Shown here: positions 61,750-64,000 of the stretch, in pieces | How the letters are laid out: every line of letters begins with the position of its first letter | Numbering within the stretch: the stretch's first letter is position 1 | Assembly: GCF_000004075.3 (NCBI RefSeq) | Contig: NC_026655.2 | Coordinates: 26,893,489 to 26,957,488 of the forward strand | Direction of reading: 5' to 3' | Origin: Cucumis sativus | Lineage: Eukaryota > Streptophyta > Magnoliopsida > Cucurbitales > Cucurbitaceae | Length of the DNA: 64,000 nt | Notes under the pieces: model-generated | What the model was told of the DNA's origin: nothing | Seen by the model: the letters and a program-made list of their open reading frames with translations, nothing else | The model's database searches: none | Program-made: the position numbers and the translations under genes

Positions 61750-64000
61750 TGTTATATATATGTATTTATTATGTGTTGCTGAAAGTTTTAGTGACATTGC
61801 TTTACTATGTGAGAAAAAAAATAGGAAGAAGAAGAATTTGAGAAACGTCACGAGTGCGCACATAGTCCCCTCCCCTCTCTCGAATTTTCTCAACGCTAGC
61901 CATCTCTCTCACTCCTTCACACCGTCGCCAACAACCTCTCTTCAACACCAACGAAAACCAAACTACCACCACACCACATGTTACCGTTCGCAGATCATAC
62001 AGATCAGAAGTTGTTGGGATCGATTTGTGTCATTCTATCTGAGTTCCTCAAGGATTTGGTTGCAGTCCAGTTACTCCAACACTCAGTCACCGCTCCTCAC
62101 TGTTTCGAAGTCGCATTGTCATTAGTCTTGCTCTTTTCCTGATCATTACAGCTCGAATCTAAGATTAGGGGTAAGTTAATTTCATTGTTTTAGTTGGTTT
62201 TTTGTTTTTTTTGTTTTTAGATTTTTAAATACCCATTAAGTTTTGATTTGAATTAAACATTACCCGTAATGTTTCTTCTAGCTTTGGAGGTCTTTGGGTG
62301 TTGTTTTTACATGTTTGAAACATAAATGGGTTAGGGGATCTTTGAAGTATTCAAAGTTAATTGGCCCATGTTGATATAATGGATCTAAACCTAAAAAATC
62401 ATCCATAGTTAAAATAAAAGTGTATGGGACTATGAGACCTAGCTACTAAGATTGACTTAAGTTGGATGCTTAAGGTGCTAAGAGTTAAGTTCGAAGATAA
62501 GGGTCCAAAAGTGAATTTCTAGCCTAAATTAAAGCATGTGGGGAATGATATAAATTTAATAAAGAAAGTAGAAATTTGACCCATTGAACCATAAATAGCT
62601 TGAGTTTTCATAAATGAAATGTTTGAGAGATAGTCGTGACATCTTGATATGTGAAGAAAACTGAAGGACATTGATCATCGTTTCAAGCCAAACTGTGGTG
62701 GAGAAAGCGTATAATCTCGGAGGATCGAATTATTAACTGTGAGTGACTAATTTTCAAACTTTATTTATACATATATATGTTATTTTATGATATCGCTTGG
62801 AAATTACCATGACTTAAACTTGTTATGACTACATTTTCATTTATGTTTAAACAATGTGTTTAATCATCATGATTTTAAGAATGTGTATGACTTGAATTTT
62901 ATAAAAATGTGTTTCAAGTTTCTAATTGTACTTTGATTTTTAAAATATGAATATATAATTGATGTTTATGATGAACGAGAAGGTGATTTCCCTAAAGCTA
63001 CGTGAATGTGTTTCCGTAGCGCCACCTATAGTTGTCAGGGGGTTCCAAGGCTGAAAGAGGTCGTGATCGAAAATCCAAGAACCTAGGCCTAGGTAAGAAT
63101 ATGAATGAAGAATTGTGATATAGTTTCTGGCCTAGCTTAACCCATGGTGGGTGGCTCTATTTGCACATAGGAGTAGATATGAAGATTGTTATCGTGGTAG
63201 GTGCTAAGTATGCATGAACTTAGTTTGACCGTGTGTTTTCTTGTGGACATGGATCACGAGTGATCTATTCTCGACAGTGTATTTGGTATGTTATCATGGT
63301 GGAATCGGATGATGTTGTTAGTGTGCTAGGTGTTAATCATGCGTGAGCTCAGTTTGGCCGCATGTTTCCTTGTGAGAATGGATTACGTGTGAGCTATTCT
63401 TGATCGTGTATTTAGTATTCTATCATGCATGGTTGGATTGGATGGAGGTTGCTATTGTGGTGGGTACTAAATATGTGTGAGCTAGTTTTGGTTGCATGGT
63501 TTCTTGATCACGTGTGAGCTATTTTTTTGTCGTATATTTAGGCTCCTTGCCATGGTTGGATTGGATACAAGTTTGTTGGCTTGACAATTGTGAATTATTG
63601 TATTATGTGATGACGGCGTTTTAATTATTATTTCATTATCGTCACATATTTACACATTTTTAGCATGTTTTATGAACTTCTATTTCTAAAAACTTGTCAC
63701 TCGTTGAGTTTTTAGCTCACATTTTCAATGTTTTCTCCCCTCCCCCCTCTGCTAGTAGCGATCAAAGATCAAGCATTGATTGAACCCCTTATAACAATTT
63801 GTAGATCTTCATTTTTATATGTATATAGTTAACTTTTGTATTGCATCATGGGGTAGTTAGATATGTAGCAAGAGTGACGCTAAGAACATGTGTTTTGAGA
63901 GATCCCTCGTTAGATTGAAATCATGTTATATGTAATATCTAGCTAGTTTGAATTTTTAACTCTGTTTGAAACTCTGAAATCGTTTGGATGAGTGTATGTG
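61750..64000. mobile_element. LTR-like, probably gypsy-type non-coding region reaching the right edge
   Basis: A CT-rich leader-like block (61860-62160) ends at a GGGGTAAGTTAA donor-like site (62170). Mixed-composition non-coding DNA follows, with the block CACTCGTTGAGTTTTTAGCT (63700) that resembles the one near 4640 in the left LTR-like region. A degenerate triple repeat sits at 63186-63575. The plus-strand frame at 61760-62125 has no recognisable domain. No terminus, PBS or coding domain is visible, so the call is tentative. Confidence 0.35.
63186..63575 (+). repeat. Degenerate tandem repeat, three copies of about 130 bp
   Basis: The word series GTGGTAGGTGCTAAGTATGC, then AGTTTGRCCG..GTGTTT or similar, TGTGGACATGGATCACGAGT, CTATTCTYGA.., and TTATCATGGTTGGAT recurs starting near 63186, 63314 and 63448. 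The copies share order and spacing with substitutions and small indels; the third is the most degraded. Confidence 0.75.

Noticed and set aside
61760..62125. Plus-strand 121-residue frame at the right end
   Set aside because: Ser/His/Thr-rich low complexity in a CT-rich leader-like block ending at a donor-like site; looks like a non-coding leader or LTR.
1..64000. tRNA genes and familiar miRNA hairpins
   Set aside because: No GGTTCRANNCC B-box with a matching A-box, and no known mature miRNA sequence, was noticed on reading; not an exhaustive scan.

Overview
This is nuclear DNA of a dicot plant. It is AT-rich, its genes are interrupted by GT-AG introns, and it carries Ty1/copia and other LTR-retrotransposon debris together with many short foldback repeats. 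The protein sequences and the repeat types suggest a cucurbit (Cucumis-like); this is recognition from memory and no search was run. Nothing indicates bacterial, organellar or viral DNA.

Layout. (1) 1-216, minus: the first 72 codons of a SERRATE-type RNA-processing protein, which runs off the left edge. (2) 0.4-5.3 kb: gene-poor DNA with LTR-like remnants and a 98-bp tandem duplication. (3) 5.38-6.87 kb, plus: five-exon ribosomal protein L30 (eL30) gene with a textbook ribosomal-protein promoter (TGGGCC elements, TATA, telo-box). (4) 8.96-12.38 kb, plus: three-exon gene for a small polytopic membrane protein with a His-rich tail (NicO/UreH-like), its introns stuffed with repeat fragments. (5) 16.03-16.81 kb, minus: intronless NDR1/HIN1-like (LEA_2) gene that carries a one-base frameshift. 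(6) 21.94-25.75 kb, minus: three-coding-exon LRR receptor-like (pseudo)kinase, resembling Arabidopsis At2g27060. (7) 33.85-37.65 kb, minus: ten-exon PDCD2-type MYND zinc-finger protein, with a solo LTR and its target-site duplication in intron 8. (8) 48.39-50.28 kb, minus: intronless coding region of an EIN3/EIL ethylene-response transcription factor, with a probable 5'-UTR intron. (9) 55.88-58.24 kb: decayed Ty1/copia integrase, reverse transcriptase and RNase H remnant. (10) 61.3-64.0 kb: further repeat and LTR-like DNA with a roughly 130-bp triple tandem repeat.

The genes are independent transcription units and form no operon or cluster. The themes are RNA processing (SERRATE), ribosome biogenesis (eL30, and PDCD2 through its known role in animals and yeast), and signalling or defence (NHL, LRR-RLK, EIN3). 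The large intergenic gaps (12.4-16.0, 17-21.9, 26.3-33.8, 40.3-48.4 and 51.6-55.9 kb) contain no gene I can support. Several of them hold copies of one foldback repeat with a recurring arm sequence. I found no evidence of a wholly new system. The most useful leads are the NHL frameshift, the dated solo-LTR insertion, the foldback family and the NicO-like protein.
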